Assembly (NCBI RefSeq): GCF_016899855.1
Contig: NZ_JACJJG010000008.1
Coordinates: 1 to 62,814, forward strand
Direction: 5' to 3'
DNA: 62,814 nt
Origin: Marseilla massiliensis
GTDB lineage: Bacteria > Bacteroidota > Bacteroidia > Bacteroidales > Bacteroidaceae
Positions 17,020 through 24,752 of the stretch are shown here, piece by piece. Position numbers and translations under genes: made by a program. The number at the start of each line of letters is the position of its first letter. Within the stretch, counting starts at the first letter, position 1. Under the pieces are notes generated by a model, which did not search any database, was not told where the DNA came from, and saw nothing but the letters and a program-made list of their open reading frames with translations.

Positions 17020-18261
17020 ATGACCGTAGCAAAATTCAAAGTTGTAATCAGACGGGAGAAGCTATCGAAATCCACAAATGAAGCACCAGTGTGTTTACGT
17101 ATCACCAAAGACAGGAAGGTCACTTACAAGACATTGCTGCACGTTTCACCAAACTATTGGGATGAAAAAGGGCAATGCGTAGGAAAACATCATCCCAACG
17201 CAACGGCGTTAAATGCCATAATCTCGCAGCGGAAAGCCGAATTGGAGAAAGAGACTTGTATGCTGGCTTTAAATGACGGCTCCGTAAGTATAGAAACTAT
17301 CAGGAACAAAATTAACGACAGATTTTCATTTGATTTGTTTGAGTATGCCGATAGATATATTGAAAACCTGCGTAAGAACCAAAAGCACGCCACATACAAG
17401 AAATACAAATCAGTAATAAAGAAATTGCGTCTTTATGTCGGCAAGGGAAATTTACCAATAAAATCAATATCATTGGATTTTATTGAAGCGTATGAGAATT
17501 ACTTGATGAACAATGTCGGTAACAATAGGAATACCACCACCGTCAATTTAAAGGTATTGGCAAAACTGGTAGGGGATATTTACCGCAATTACGATTTGGA
17601 TGAAACGGGCAACCCGTTCAGAAAAATAAAATTCAAGAGAGAACAGACAGAGAGAACGTATTTGGGAATAGACGAAATCCGTAAAATTCAAGATTTGAAA
17701 TTAAAGCTGCAAAGTCCGTTATATGATGCACGGGAATTATTTTTGTTTGAATGTTATACAGGCTTTAGAATATCAGACATACTTACATTAAAATGGAAGA
17801 ATGTAACCAGTGGCAAAATATCAATCCGTATGCGTAAGACGGAAAAAACGCTGGTTGTTCCGATGAATGACTTTGTAAGGTCTGTGTTGGACAAAAGACG
17901 TGCGGTCGTTGAGAATAACGGAGGACAGGTATTACCAAATAAGTATGTATTTAATATCTTGAAAGTGGATGTGGAAGAAGTAAACGCACAAGATGCGTTG
18001 AACGCTATTAGTTCCGCAACTGCAATTATAAACAAACAACTGAAAAAAATTGCAGAAAAAGTTGGTATAGAAAAGAACATTTCCACTCATGTCGGACGAC
18101 ATTCGTATGCAACGGCATTGCTTACAAGTGATATACCTTTGCCCGTAATAAAAGAAATGCTTGGCCATAGTGATATAAAAGTAACACAAATTTACGCAAA
18201 GGTTGTGGATAGTAAAAAGGACGAAGTTGTAAATTGCCTAAACAAATTGTATCATGGATAA
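17020..18261 (+). CDS. Tyrosine recombinase integrase
   Basis: The product has 413 residues: an arm-type DNA-binding region (1-90, Bacteroidetes type, with SPNYWDEKGQCVG), a SAM-like core-binding domain (about 105-200) and a catalytic domain. Active-site residues are seen in CYTGFRISDILTLKW (Arg), RKTEKTLVV (Lys), HVGRHSYATALL (HxxR) and LGHSDIKVTQIYAKV (His and Tyr). It lies 211 bases from the att core at 16797 and should insert the element into the tRNA-Phe gene. It is intact. The excisionase-like gene overlaps its last 8 bases. Confidence 0.92.
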   Translation: MTVAKFKVVIRREKLSKSTNEAPVCLRITKDRKVTYKTLLHVSPNYWDEKGQCVGKHHPNATALNAIISQRKAELEKETCMLALNDGSVSIETIRNKINDRFSFDLFEYADRYIENLRKNQKHATYKKYKSVIKKLRLYVGKGNLPIKSISLDFIEAYENYLMNNVGNNRNTTTVNLKVLAKLVGDIYRNYDLDETGNPFRKIKFKREQTERTYLGIDEIRKIQDLKLKLQSPLYDARELFLFECYTGFRISDILTLKWKNVTSGKISIRMRKTEKTLVVPMNDFVRSVLDKRRAVVENNGGQVLPNKYVFNILKVDVEEVNAQDALNAISSATAIINKQLKKIAEKVGIEKNISTHVGRHSYATALLTSDIPLPVIKEMLGHSDIKVTQIYAKVVDSKKDEVVNCLNKLYHG

Positions 18262-18490
18262 TTCAAACTTGTTTCTTACTTCTGAAGATGTTGCCACAAT
18301 ATTAAGAGTAAGCAAGCGTACATTGCAAAATTACCGTTCCGAAGGGAAACTGATGTATTACAAAGTTAGCCCAAAGGTAATTCGCTATCGTGTGGCAGAT
18401 GTGGTCGAGTTCTTGAAGCAGAGTAATTGTTGTTCTTATCAAAAAGATAGAGTGAACGAACTTATAAGAAAGTGTTTGGTGAAATTATAA
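18254..18490 (+). CDS. Excisionase-like HTH protein
   Basis: The product has 78 residues and is an HTH_17-type protein: LTSEDVATILRVSKRTLQNY is the helix-turn-helix, and YYKVSPKVIRYRVADVVEFL the wing. The start overlaps the integrase end, implying joint translation. Small proteins of this kind next to an integrase usually direct excision or repress the element. Confidence 0.8.
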   Translation: MDNSNLFLTSEDVATILRVSKRTLQNYRSEGKLMYYKVSPKVIRYRVADVVEFLKQSNCCSYQKDRVNELIRKCLVKL

Positions 18491-19008
18491 TCGTAACTGT
18501 AATAACTGCAATGGGAGGACGTATTGTTATGTCCTCTTGTTTTTTTATATAACTATACCCAATTCCAAAAAGCAATTCCAAAGGAACTAATTTTTTTGTG
18601 TTCAGATGGGCAAGTTATATTGAGTAGGGAAATATGCGTGAAGTCCTTTTATTATGGGGAAACGCTGTATATTCACCATAACAATTTGGGTATACCAAAT
18701 AAGAGAAAATGGGGTAAAAATGCGGTTGTGTAAAAATATACTTAATTTTGCAGACAGCTAAGTGGCATAGGAGGAAAAGGTAAAATGACAAGAAAAAAGG
18801 ATTTACCCTCCCCCATTAAGTAGAAATAGAGTTATAGCTATTTGCGGTAGTTCGCTTAAATTTAGAAATGGATTATAAGGTGAGATGTTTTTTATCGTTA
18901 TTATGATAACTAATTTATTTTGTGAATTTAATGCCTAACAAACATCTACAAACAATGTTACATTTTGATATACTCGTGGATTTGTCGGACGAAACTTTGA
19001 AATAGTAA
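18491..19008. other. Gene-free stretch after the xis-like gene
   Basis: No supported coding frame; a 69-codon frame at 18524-18733 has no recognisable content. The stretch is AT-rich and lies between the plus-strand integrase unit and the minus-strand genes. Confidence 0.45.
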
Positions 19009-19539
19009 CTATAAATAACGTAGCTTTTTGGCTGTTTTTACTTCGTCCGTATCGGTAAAATATACCACCACTTCTGGAAGTAGAAGTTTAATGGAACATT
19101 CTGGCTGACAATGACGTTTAGGGTTGTTCCACTTGCTTACAAAAAACACATTACAATCAAGGGAATGGAAATCTCTTTTACGGTCGTTTATACATTGTTC
19201 GTTTGTTTCGATTGAAAGTAGATGAATAAACATATTCTCAGCAATGTCTATATCTTCTTTATTATAGCGGTTCCCCAAAGCACCTATCCAAATATTTCTT
19301 TTATTTGGAATTTCTCTTATATGGTGGTCTTTGTCATTAAATCTTTCAGGGACAGTCCTTGTCGTTTGGCCGCAATAGTATGAGTAATTTTTAGCGTTGG
19401 GTTTCTTTCCCTGTACTAAATATAAACGGCAATCTATGTTGTCATTCTGACATAACCAATCTTTCGTTTCCTCTATACTGTGAAACGGACCATACCAAGA
19501 TATTACGTAGGTCTTCGATAAAGATTTTTTTGTTCCCAT
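19009..19539 (-). CDS. GIY-YIG-like nuclease domain protein
   Basis: The product has 176 residues. RLYLVQG followed by NYSYYCGQTTRTVPERFNDKDHH resembles the GIY-YIG core (GIY as LYL, YIG as YCG), with the arginine in PERF and a glutamate, E101, in DIAENMFIHLL where the metal-binding Glu of the family lies. GIY-YIG enzymes cut DNA in homing, repair or restriction. The hallmark tripeptides are imperfect, so it may be divergent or inactive. It is encoded on the strand opposite the integrase and stands alone. Confidence 0.6.
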   Translation of the reverse strand: MGTKKSLSKTYVISWYGPFHSIEETKDWLCQNDNIDCRLYLVQGKKPNAKNYSYYCGQTTRTVPERFNDKDHHIREIPNKRNIWIGALGNRYNKEDIDIAENMFIHLLSIETNEQCINDRKRDFHSLDCNVFFVSKWNNPKRHCQPECSIKLLLPEVVVYFTDTDEVKTAKKLRYL

Positions 19540-19600
19540 TTGAGCTTATATCAATATGGATTTTAGTCTATTCAAAAAAGAAAGTTTTTCATATCAACAT

Positions 19601-20140
19601 TTATTTTGCCCTATAAATGGCTATTTCATATTCGTTGGCGTATCTCTTGCTGTTTGAAACTTCCATATAGACGTTTCCGTTTTTTGTTGTTTTGCGGTAT
19701 CGTTTTACATTTGCGCCGTAAACGTCAGGCAGTGGTTTACCCGTATTGGAACGGACATTAACGTCCTTGCCTTTATCCACGTACTTATAACCATAATCAA
19801 CTGCCTTTTGTATGAAGTCTGTGGCCGCATCCGCAAACAAACGCAATGTCATCTGTACAACGACACCGTTTTCAAGAGCTTCCATTCCGACAAAGCAAGT
19901 CCCGAAATCATAAAAGAAAGTTAGTCCGACAATCTGCACAGGCTCAACGTCAAACTCTTTTTCTATCGTAGCAATAGTGAAAAACGATGCTCCCAAAAAT
20001 TTGGTGTAGTATTTAGGAGTAAGGAATGCTGCACGTTTTTCTTCGGGCGTACTCGGTACATTGTTCTGTGCAAGACAGAATTGGCTGATGGTGGCGAACA
20101 ACATCGCCCAAAGGATTGATTTTAAAGGTCTTTTCCCCAT
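19601..20140 (-). CDS. Secreted protein of unknown function
   Basis: The product has 179 residues with a clear signal peptide (KSILWAMLFATISQFCLAQ, cut after CLA-Q). The mature part is rich in aromatic residues and has a repeated Lys/Tyr pattern; no family is recognised. It begins about 54 bases after the T-run that ends the rod-shaped hairpin region, so the two might be linked: the RNA could act as a leader or an attenuator. A periplasmic or surface role is likely. It belongs to the small integrated element. Confidence 0.6.
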   Translation of the reverse strand: MGKRPLKSILWAMLFATISQFCLAQNNVPSTPEEKRAAFLTPKYYTKFLGASFFTIATIEKEFDVEPVQIVGLTFFYDFGTCFVGMEALENGVVVQMTLRLFADAATDFIQKAVDYGYKYVDKGKDVNVRSNTGKPLPDVYGANVKRYRKTTKNGNVYMEVSNSKRYANEYEIAIYRAK

Positions 20141-20193
20141 TTTACATTTTATTTAGTTCAACAATAATCTGTAAAACGACAACGGAATGGGCG

Positions 20194-20382
20194 AAAAAAA
20201 ACGCAGAGCCGTCGCCTATCGTCTCGTGGTTCACCACAAACCATATCCAGTATAGGCTAAGACCCTGCGTTGTGCGCAGGATTTGCCTAAATACTGGATA
20301 ATAGCCATCATTCTTTTTCGAGGTGGTGATTTCGAGACGAATTAGGCTGTATGTCTTGAAAAGAGAGCTTGCTCCCTTATTC
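20194..20382 (-). ncRNA. Rod-shaped structured RNA (or single-strand origin) of about 185 bases
   Basis: On the minus strand, transcription from the promoter at 20388-20418 would cross three nested stems: an outer one (20214-20237 with 20323-20347, in blocks of 5, 8 and 7 pairs), an inner one (20244-20257 with 20285-20300, 14 pairs and a 2-base bulge) and an apical CCTGCG/CGCAGG hairpin (20264-20280). It would end in eight T (20194-20201). A near-symmetric rod with an open middle recalls 6S RNA in shape and length. Because a replication-protein gene lies beside it, a rolling-circle or packaging origin is the main alternative. Confidence 0.6.
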
Positions 20383-20387
20383 GGTTA

Positions 20388-20418
20388 CAAAGTTAGTTAT
20401 TTTTAATGAGATAACAAA
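20388..20418 (-). promoter_or_regulatory. Full promoter for the rod-shaped RNA
   Basis: On the minus strand a TTTG (20418-20415) stands 19 bases before TAACTTTG (20395-20388), a complete Bacteroidetes -33/-7 pair. Transcription would begin near 20382 and run left. Confidence 0.7.
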
Positions 20419-20615
20419 TCGAACGTCTTGTAAATATAAAGCACACGATAAAAAATAAAATCCGTGGCTTGGTTTTTGCCAAAAGGAACTAATGCTAAAC
20501 CAATACAATAGCAATTTTGCCTCTTTCAAATAAAAGTCTTATTTTTGGTGTAAATAGATTATAATAACGTTCTATATTTTGTACCTTTGCCATTAAAAAT
20601 ATAGATAACCGTGCA

Positions 20616-21518
20616 ATGATAGACCGTATAAAAATCTATATAGAAAATGTTGAGTTTGACGAGGTTGAGAAACGTCTTCATTTATTAGCATATGGAGAAA
20701 GTTGGGATAAAAGTTGGGTATATTCTTCACAAATAAAGAACTTAAAAGTCTTTTATAAAAATAAAAGATTAGAATTGAGTGGCTCCCTACATAAATATGT
20801 AAAAGGAAACAATTTTTCCATGTTTACATATAAAGAAGCCAAGGATGCGCTATGCGAATTATCTGATTATATTGGAATACCATTAAAACAATTTATTGTC
20901 ACCAGCATAGAGTTGGGGATAAATATACAGTTAGATAAAGACGTTGCCCATTATCTTAATATAATACATTCTTATAAATCGCATCCGTTTATTTTAATGT
21001 CACCGCTAAAAGGGACAAGTAAATTTAAAGGATGTAAATGTGTTTTTTCTGAATATGTAATAAAATTTTACGATAAGACATTTGAAGCTCAGAAAAGTCA
21101 TATATCTAAAAAAGAGCGTGCCGAAATTCCCAATAATTTATTGCGTTACGAGATAAAGTTATCACGTAAGCAATTAAAAAGTTTGGGTTTTACAAATGTT
21201 ACAGGGCAGAATTTATTAAGTCCATTGCATTATACGCGTTTTAAGCGTTTATTGAAAAGAGTTTTTGATAAAATCATTTTCGATAACACATTGGATTATA
21301 CGGGTTGTTTGGAAGATGATATGAAAAGACATATCTTTGCAGTATCCGATAAGTACGGGTATTATCTGCAATGCTTAAAATTTTATTTTGGCGAAGCTGA
21401 ATATCGCAAAGAAAAGCGTAGAACAAATGAATTGCTAAAAAGAATGTCCTTACTTCCGAAAGGTGGACTGGAAACTGAATTGAAATCTAAATTTGAAACA
21501 GCTATTTCTAAAATATAG
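20616..21518 (+). CDS. Phage/plasmid replication protein, gene II/X-like
   Basis: The product has 300 residues. ELSGSLHKYVKGNNFSMFTY followed by a helical segment and VTSIELGINIQL match the conserved block of filamentous-phage type gene II/X replication proteins found in Bacteroidetes elements. Such proteins nick an origin and start rolling-circle replication. No further catalytic motif is certain. It is preceded by the rod-shaped hairpin, which could be the origin it acts on. No coat, Zot or assembly genes are present, so the element is not a complete filamentous prophage. Confidence 0.65.
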   Translation: MIDRIKIYIENVEFDEVEKRLHLLAYGESWDKSWVYSSQIKNLKVFYKNKRLELSGSLHKYVKGNNFSMFTYKEAKDALCELSDYIGIPLKQFIVTSIELGINIQLDKDVAHYLNIIHSYKSHPFILMSPLKGTSKFKGCKCVFSEYVIKFYDKTFEAQKSHISKKERAEIPNNLLRYEIKLSRKQLKSLGFTNVTGQNLLSPLHYTRFKRLLKRVFDKIIFDNTLDYTGCLEDDMKRHIFAVSDKYGYYLQCLKFYFGEAEYRKEKRRTNELLKRMSLLPKGGLETELKSKFETAISKI

Positions 21519-21574
21519 GTGAATGTAAATTTTCCATACTCCAATATATTGAAATAGAATAGAGGAGTATAATA

Positions 21575-22159
21575 TCAGAATATTGTAAATTTAAGAGTAT
21601 TTACTAATGTTGAGTACTTGTTAATGATGTTCTTTTTAATTGTAGTATAAGTTCGGTATTTATTTAGCACATTAAAATATAGCAATTCAAAAGCACTGCT
21701 TTCTATATACGGTATATCTTTTTTATATCCTGAAATTAGGGAGCATCCAGTGCGGTTTATAAAGTCTTTGATGTTCCTTTCCGTTGTGTTTAGGGTTGAA
21801 CAACTGCCAATGTGTACAATTTTGCCGTTTAATTTGCCCTCTAATATATCTGCAATCTCTTTTAGTGTGATATACTCTTTTCCAAAATAAATGCGGTTTT
21901 TACGTCCATGATACGCTATGTATAAAAAGGTGTAGTTTGAGTATCGTTTTTGCGTGAACGCTTGCAACCCCTTTATAAAATCCTCTTTTGTGGGACATTT
22001 GCGGTAAATGTATTTGGTCTTGGAAAAAGTAAATAGCAAATCCAACATCGGTTTTATGCTTTGTTTACAATGCGGATGTTTGTTCCAGTTACCTTCCAAA
22101 CAATAAATATGTCTTTGTTTTGTGTTTGTACCTTTCATATTTTGCTTAATTGTTTCCAT
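21575..22159 (-). CDS. Caspase-like (CHAT/C14-type) peptidase
   Basis: The product has 194 residues. The catalytic pair is visible as LYIAYHGRK (H84) and IVHIGSCSTLN (C120), with the hydrophobic strands before each that are typical of the caspase-haemoglobinase fold. Similar small single-domain proteins occur in Bacteroidetes mobile elements. It has no signal peptide and so acts in the cytoplasm. A function in element-encoded defence or in killing cells that lose the element is inferred, since caspase-like proteases are common effectors. No partner gene is adjacent. Confidence 0.65.
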   Translation of the reverse strand: METIKQNMKGTNTKQRHIYCLEGNWNKHPHCKQSIKPMLDLLFTFSKTKYIYRKCPTKEDFIKGLQAFTQKRYSNYTFLYIAYHGRKNRIYFGKEYITLKEIADILEGKLNGKIVHIGSCSTLNTTERNIKDFINRTGCSLISGYKKDIPYIESSAFELLYFNVLNKYRTYTTIKKNIINKYSTLVNTLKFTIF

Positions 22160-22358
22160 AAATACAACAAATATAAAAGTAATCGTCTAATTTGTTAGTC
22201 ATTACACTAATATTTGTTTCCGTACCAATAATTACATCAAATTATATTGCAAAGTTACGAAAAAAGTTTTATCTTTGCAAGTGTAAATAATTGATAATCA
22301 GGTGTTTATGTAAATAATATAAATAGTGTTTTACCTATGTTTTACCGAGATGAAACAA

Positions 22359-22391
22359 AAAACGTTGCAACTATTTCAGTCACAACGTTTT
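22359..22391 (-). terminator. Terminator of tRNA-Phe
   Basis: AAAACGTTG (22359-22367) pairs with CAACGTTTT (22383-22391). On the minus strand the hairpin is followed by a T-run. It lies directly downstream of tRNA-Phe and parallels the terminator at 16753-16791. Confidence 0.7.
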
Positions 22392-22405
22392 ACAAAGTTT
22401 TGAAA

Positions 22406-22418
22406 GTGGTACCACCAG
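22406..22418. repeat. att core, copy 2 (inside tRNA-Phe)
   Basis: GTGGTACCACCAG, identical to 16797-16809. It includes the acceptor and part of the T-stem of tRNA-Phe, the usual place for a tRNA-targeting integrase to recombine. Confidence 0.65.
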
Positions 22419-22479
22419 GAATCGAACCGGGGACACAAGGATTTTCAGTCCTTTGCTCTACCAACTGAGCTATGGCACC
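22407..22479 (-). tRNA. tRNA-Phe (GAA)
   Basis: A 73-base cloverleaf. The acceptor stem is GGTGCCA/TGGTACC with one G-U pair, the anticodon loop is ACTGAAAATCC with GAA, and the T-loop is GGTTCGATTCC. No CCA is encoded beyond the stem. The gene remains whole because the element that inserted here restores the 3' end. Confidence 0.96.
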
Positions 22480-22653
22480 ATCATTATCGCTTTTGCGTGT
22501 GCAAAGGTAGTAAAATAATTTTCAGTAGCGGCATTTTGACAAATAAAAAAGCGGCATTTTAACTTCTTTTTCGAATTAACCACACTCTGAACCAGTCCTT
22601 TTTATTACAAAATAACGCAAAAACATGCCATTCATCATGCTTTACATAAAAAA

Positions 22654-22682
22654 TTGGCCACATCATATCTTGATGTGGCCAA
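22654..22682 (-). terminator. Terminator after thiL
   Basis: A perfect 12-base stem (22654-22665 with 22671-22682) around a 5-base loop is followed on the minus strand by T residues (AATTTTTTATG). It closes the sppA-lpxK-pnp-thiL unit. Confidence 0.8.
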
Positions 22683-22703
22683 CAACATATCGTAAACTTC
22701 ATC

Positions 22704-23774
22704 CTAATCTTTTAACGGATTCCAGCCTTGAGCTTTAAGCTCAAACTCGGCATTGTCACGCGTTACGAGTATTTTACCAAACTCGCTCTTTGTAATATGT
22801 CCTATGAGTTTGACATCTTCAAGCCGTTCAATCTTGTCATGATCGCCTATAGGTACCGTAAACAACAATTCATAATCCTCACCTCCGTTCAATGCGCATG
22901 TAGTAACATTCATGTTCATCTCTTCGGCCATAACCGCTGTCTGATAATCTATAGGGATGTTTTTTTCATATATTCTGCAGCCACACTTACTCTGCTCGCA
23001 GATATGCATCAGTTCGCTGCTTAGTCCGTCACTGATATCCATCATTGACGTAGGGCGTATGTTCAAGTCGCGCAACTGCTTCAAAACATCGCCACGGGCT
23101 TCGGGCTTAAGCTGGCGTTGCAACAAGTATTCCTTACCCGCAAAGTCCGGCTGGAAATTAGATAGAGCCTCTAAAGCTTGCTTGTCATTCTTTTTCCTTG
23201 CCTCGTCAACCTGCTGATAGTAAACGGATTTCTCGCGTTCAAGCAACTGCAGACCCATATACGCCGCGCCTAAATCGCCTGAAACACAAATAAGGTCGGT
23301 GTCTTTTGCCCCGTTACGATAGACAATTTGCTCCTCCGAACATTCACCGATACATGTTATACTGATGGCAAGGCCTGTATAAGACGAAGTCGTATCGCCA
23401 CCTACAATGTCCACGTTCCATTTATCGCAGGCCATTCGCAAGCCGCTATAAAACTGCTCCATGTCCTCAACAGCGAAACGCTTGCTCAAGGCTATGCTTA
23501 CAATCATCTGGCGAGGTGTACCGTTCATGGCAAATATATCGCTAATATTTACCATTGCCGACTTGTAACCGAGATGTTCAAGATCTATGTAAGTAAGGTC
23601 AAAATGTACCCCCTCCATAAGCATATCGGTAGTGACAAGCACTTCTGTATTAGGATAATGCATCACGGCGCAGTCATCCCCGACACCGTATTTGGTTGAA
23701 GCGTTCTTGACTTTCAGGTCATCTGTAAGATGATGTATCAAGCCAAACTCTCCAAGTTTCGCAATATCTGTCAT
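22704..23774 (-). CDS. thiL: Thiamine-monophosphate kinase
   Basis: The product has 356 residues and converts thiamine phosphate to the active diphosphate using ATP in the cytoplasm. The N-terminus GEFGLIHHL, then GVGDDCAV with the ATP- and Mg-binding aspartates, VTTDMLMEGVHF, VNISDIFAMNG and the C-terminal MMDISDGLSSEL and ALNGGEDYELLF match ThiL throughout; the length is normal. It is the last gene of a minus-strand run with pnp, lpxK and sppA, separated from pnp by 165 bases that carry a long inverted repeat, so it may also have its own control. Confidence 0.95.
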   Translation of the reverse strand: MTDIAKLGEFGLIHHLTDDLKVKNASTKYGVGDDCAVMHYPNTEVLVTTDMLMEGVHFDLTYIDLEHLGYKSAMVNISDIFAMNGTPRQMIVSIALSKRFAVEDMEQFYSGLRMACDKWNVDIVGGDTTSSYTGLAISITCIGECSEEQIVYRNGAKDTDLICVSGDLGAAYMGLQLLEREKSVYYQQVDEARKKNDKQALEALSNFQPDFAGKEYLLQRQLKPEARGDVLKQLRDLNIRPTSMMDISDGLSSELMHICEQSKCGCRIYEKNIPIDYQTAVMAEEMNMNVTTCALNGGEDYELLFTVPIGDHDKIERLEDVKLIGHITKSEFGKILVTRDNAEFELKAQGWNPLKD

Positions 23775-23796
23775 TGTCTGTAATTAATAAAAGCCG

Positions 23797-23921
23797 AAAA
23801 GGGGCAAATAGTAAACACGCAATCGTGAACAACTTATCCACAGATTTAATGCATCCGGATTGTCTGTCGTAATACACAATCCGTTATACATCTTACGTAT
23901 ATACAACTATTTGCCCCTTTT
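23797..23921 (-). repeat. Inverted repeat in the pnp-thiL gap
   Basis: AAAAGGGGCAAATAG (23797-23811) and CTATTTGCCCCTTTT (23907-23921) are perfect 15-base complements around 95 bases. Inside is a second stem, CGGATTGT (23856-23863) with ACAATCCG (23876-23883), and one perfect TTATCCACA (23834-23842). On the minus strand the outer stem is followed by TTTT, so this may be a large terminator or a leader of thiL. No known riboswitch pattern was seen. Confidence 0.55.
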
Positions 23922-23939
23922 CATTTTGTTATTCAAGGT

Positions 23940-24752
23940 TTAAGCGTTTCTTTTAATCATCTCTCTCATGATTTCGGTCATTATAGGCTGTGCCTTATTA
24001 GCCGCTATCTGCACCTCCTCATGACTTACCTCCACAGGCTGGTCTTCAAGCCCGAGGTCAGTAATGATACTTATACCGAAAGTCTTAATACCGCAATGAT
24101 GCGCAACGATAACCTCCGGCACGGTACTCATTCCCACTGCATCGCCGCCGAGGCGGTGATACATTTTATACTCAGCCGGAGTCTCGAATGTTGGTCCTTG
24201 CACTCCAACGTATACGCCATGAACGACACGTATACCTTTCTCCTTAGCTATAGCATCAGCTTCGGCTATCAGTTTCTTGTCATAAGCCTCGTGCATGTCA
24301 GGGAATCGCGGTCCCGTCGGGAAATTCTTTCCACGTAACGGATGTTTCGGGAACAGGTTGATATGGTCGGTAATAATCATCAAGTCACCGATCTTGAAAT
24401 CCGGATTCATGCCTCCGGAAGCATTGCTTACAAACAGGGTCTTAATTCCCAGCTCGTACATCACTCGTATCGGGAACGTAACCTGCTTCATGCTATATCC
24501 CTCATAGAAATGGAAACGCCCCTCCATAGCCATGATATCAACACCGCCAAGCTTTCCGAATATCAGCTTTCCGGCGTGTCCTTCTACCGTAGATACAGGA
24601 AAATTAGGTATCTCAGTATAAGGGAATTCATAACTGTCAGTTATTTCTGAAGCTAATTGTCCCAGGCCTGTGCCCAGTATTATTGCCGTTTTTGGACTTG
24701 TTGTCATCCTTTCTTTTAACCAGGATGCTGTTTTTTGAATTTTTTTGTACAT
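23940..24752 (-). CDS. Purine-nucleoside phosphorylase
   Basis: The product has about 270 residues and splits purine nucleosides with phosphate for base salvage. GTGLGQLASEI (phosphate loop), EGRFHFYEGYS, NASGGMNPDF and VSHEEVQIAAN match the trimeric PunA-type family. I start at ATG 24752 (MYKKIQKTASWLKERM), the usual family N-terminus, rather than the in-frame ATG at 24791. The coding region overlaps the 3' end of lpxK by 116 bases, an arrangement I recall from other Bacteroidales. Cotranscribed with lpxK and sppA. Confidence 0.93.
   Translation of the reverse strand: MYKKIQKTASWLKERMTTSPKTAIILGTGLGQLASEITDSYEFPYTEIPNFPVSTVEGHAGKLIFGKLGGVDIMAMEGRFHFYEGYSMKQVTFPIRVMYELGIKTLFVSNASGGMNPDFKIGDLMIITDHINLFPKHPLRGKNFPTGPRFPDMHEAYDKKLIAEADAIAKEKGIRVVHGVYVGVQGPTFETPAEYKMYHRLGGDAVGMSTVPEVIVAHHCGIKTFGISIITDLGLEDQPVEVSHEEVQIAANKAQPIMTEIMREMIKRNA

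Noticed and set aside
22250..22290. A fourth WYL-type operator (TTACGAA before a TATCTTTG box)
   Set aside because: The TTCGTA half is missing and the offset is wrong.
23834..23842. Replication origin suggested by a perfect DnaA box
   Set aside because: Only one box, no AT-rich unwinding region and no dnaA or dnaN nearby.
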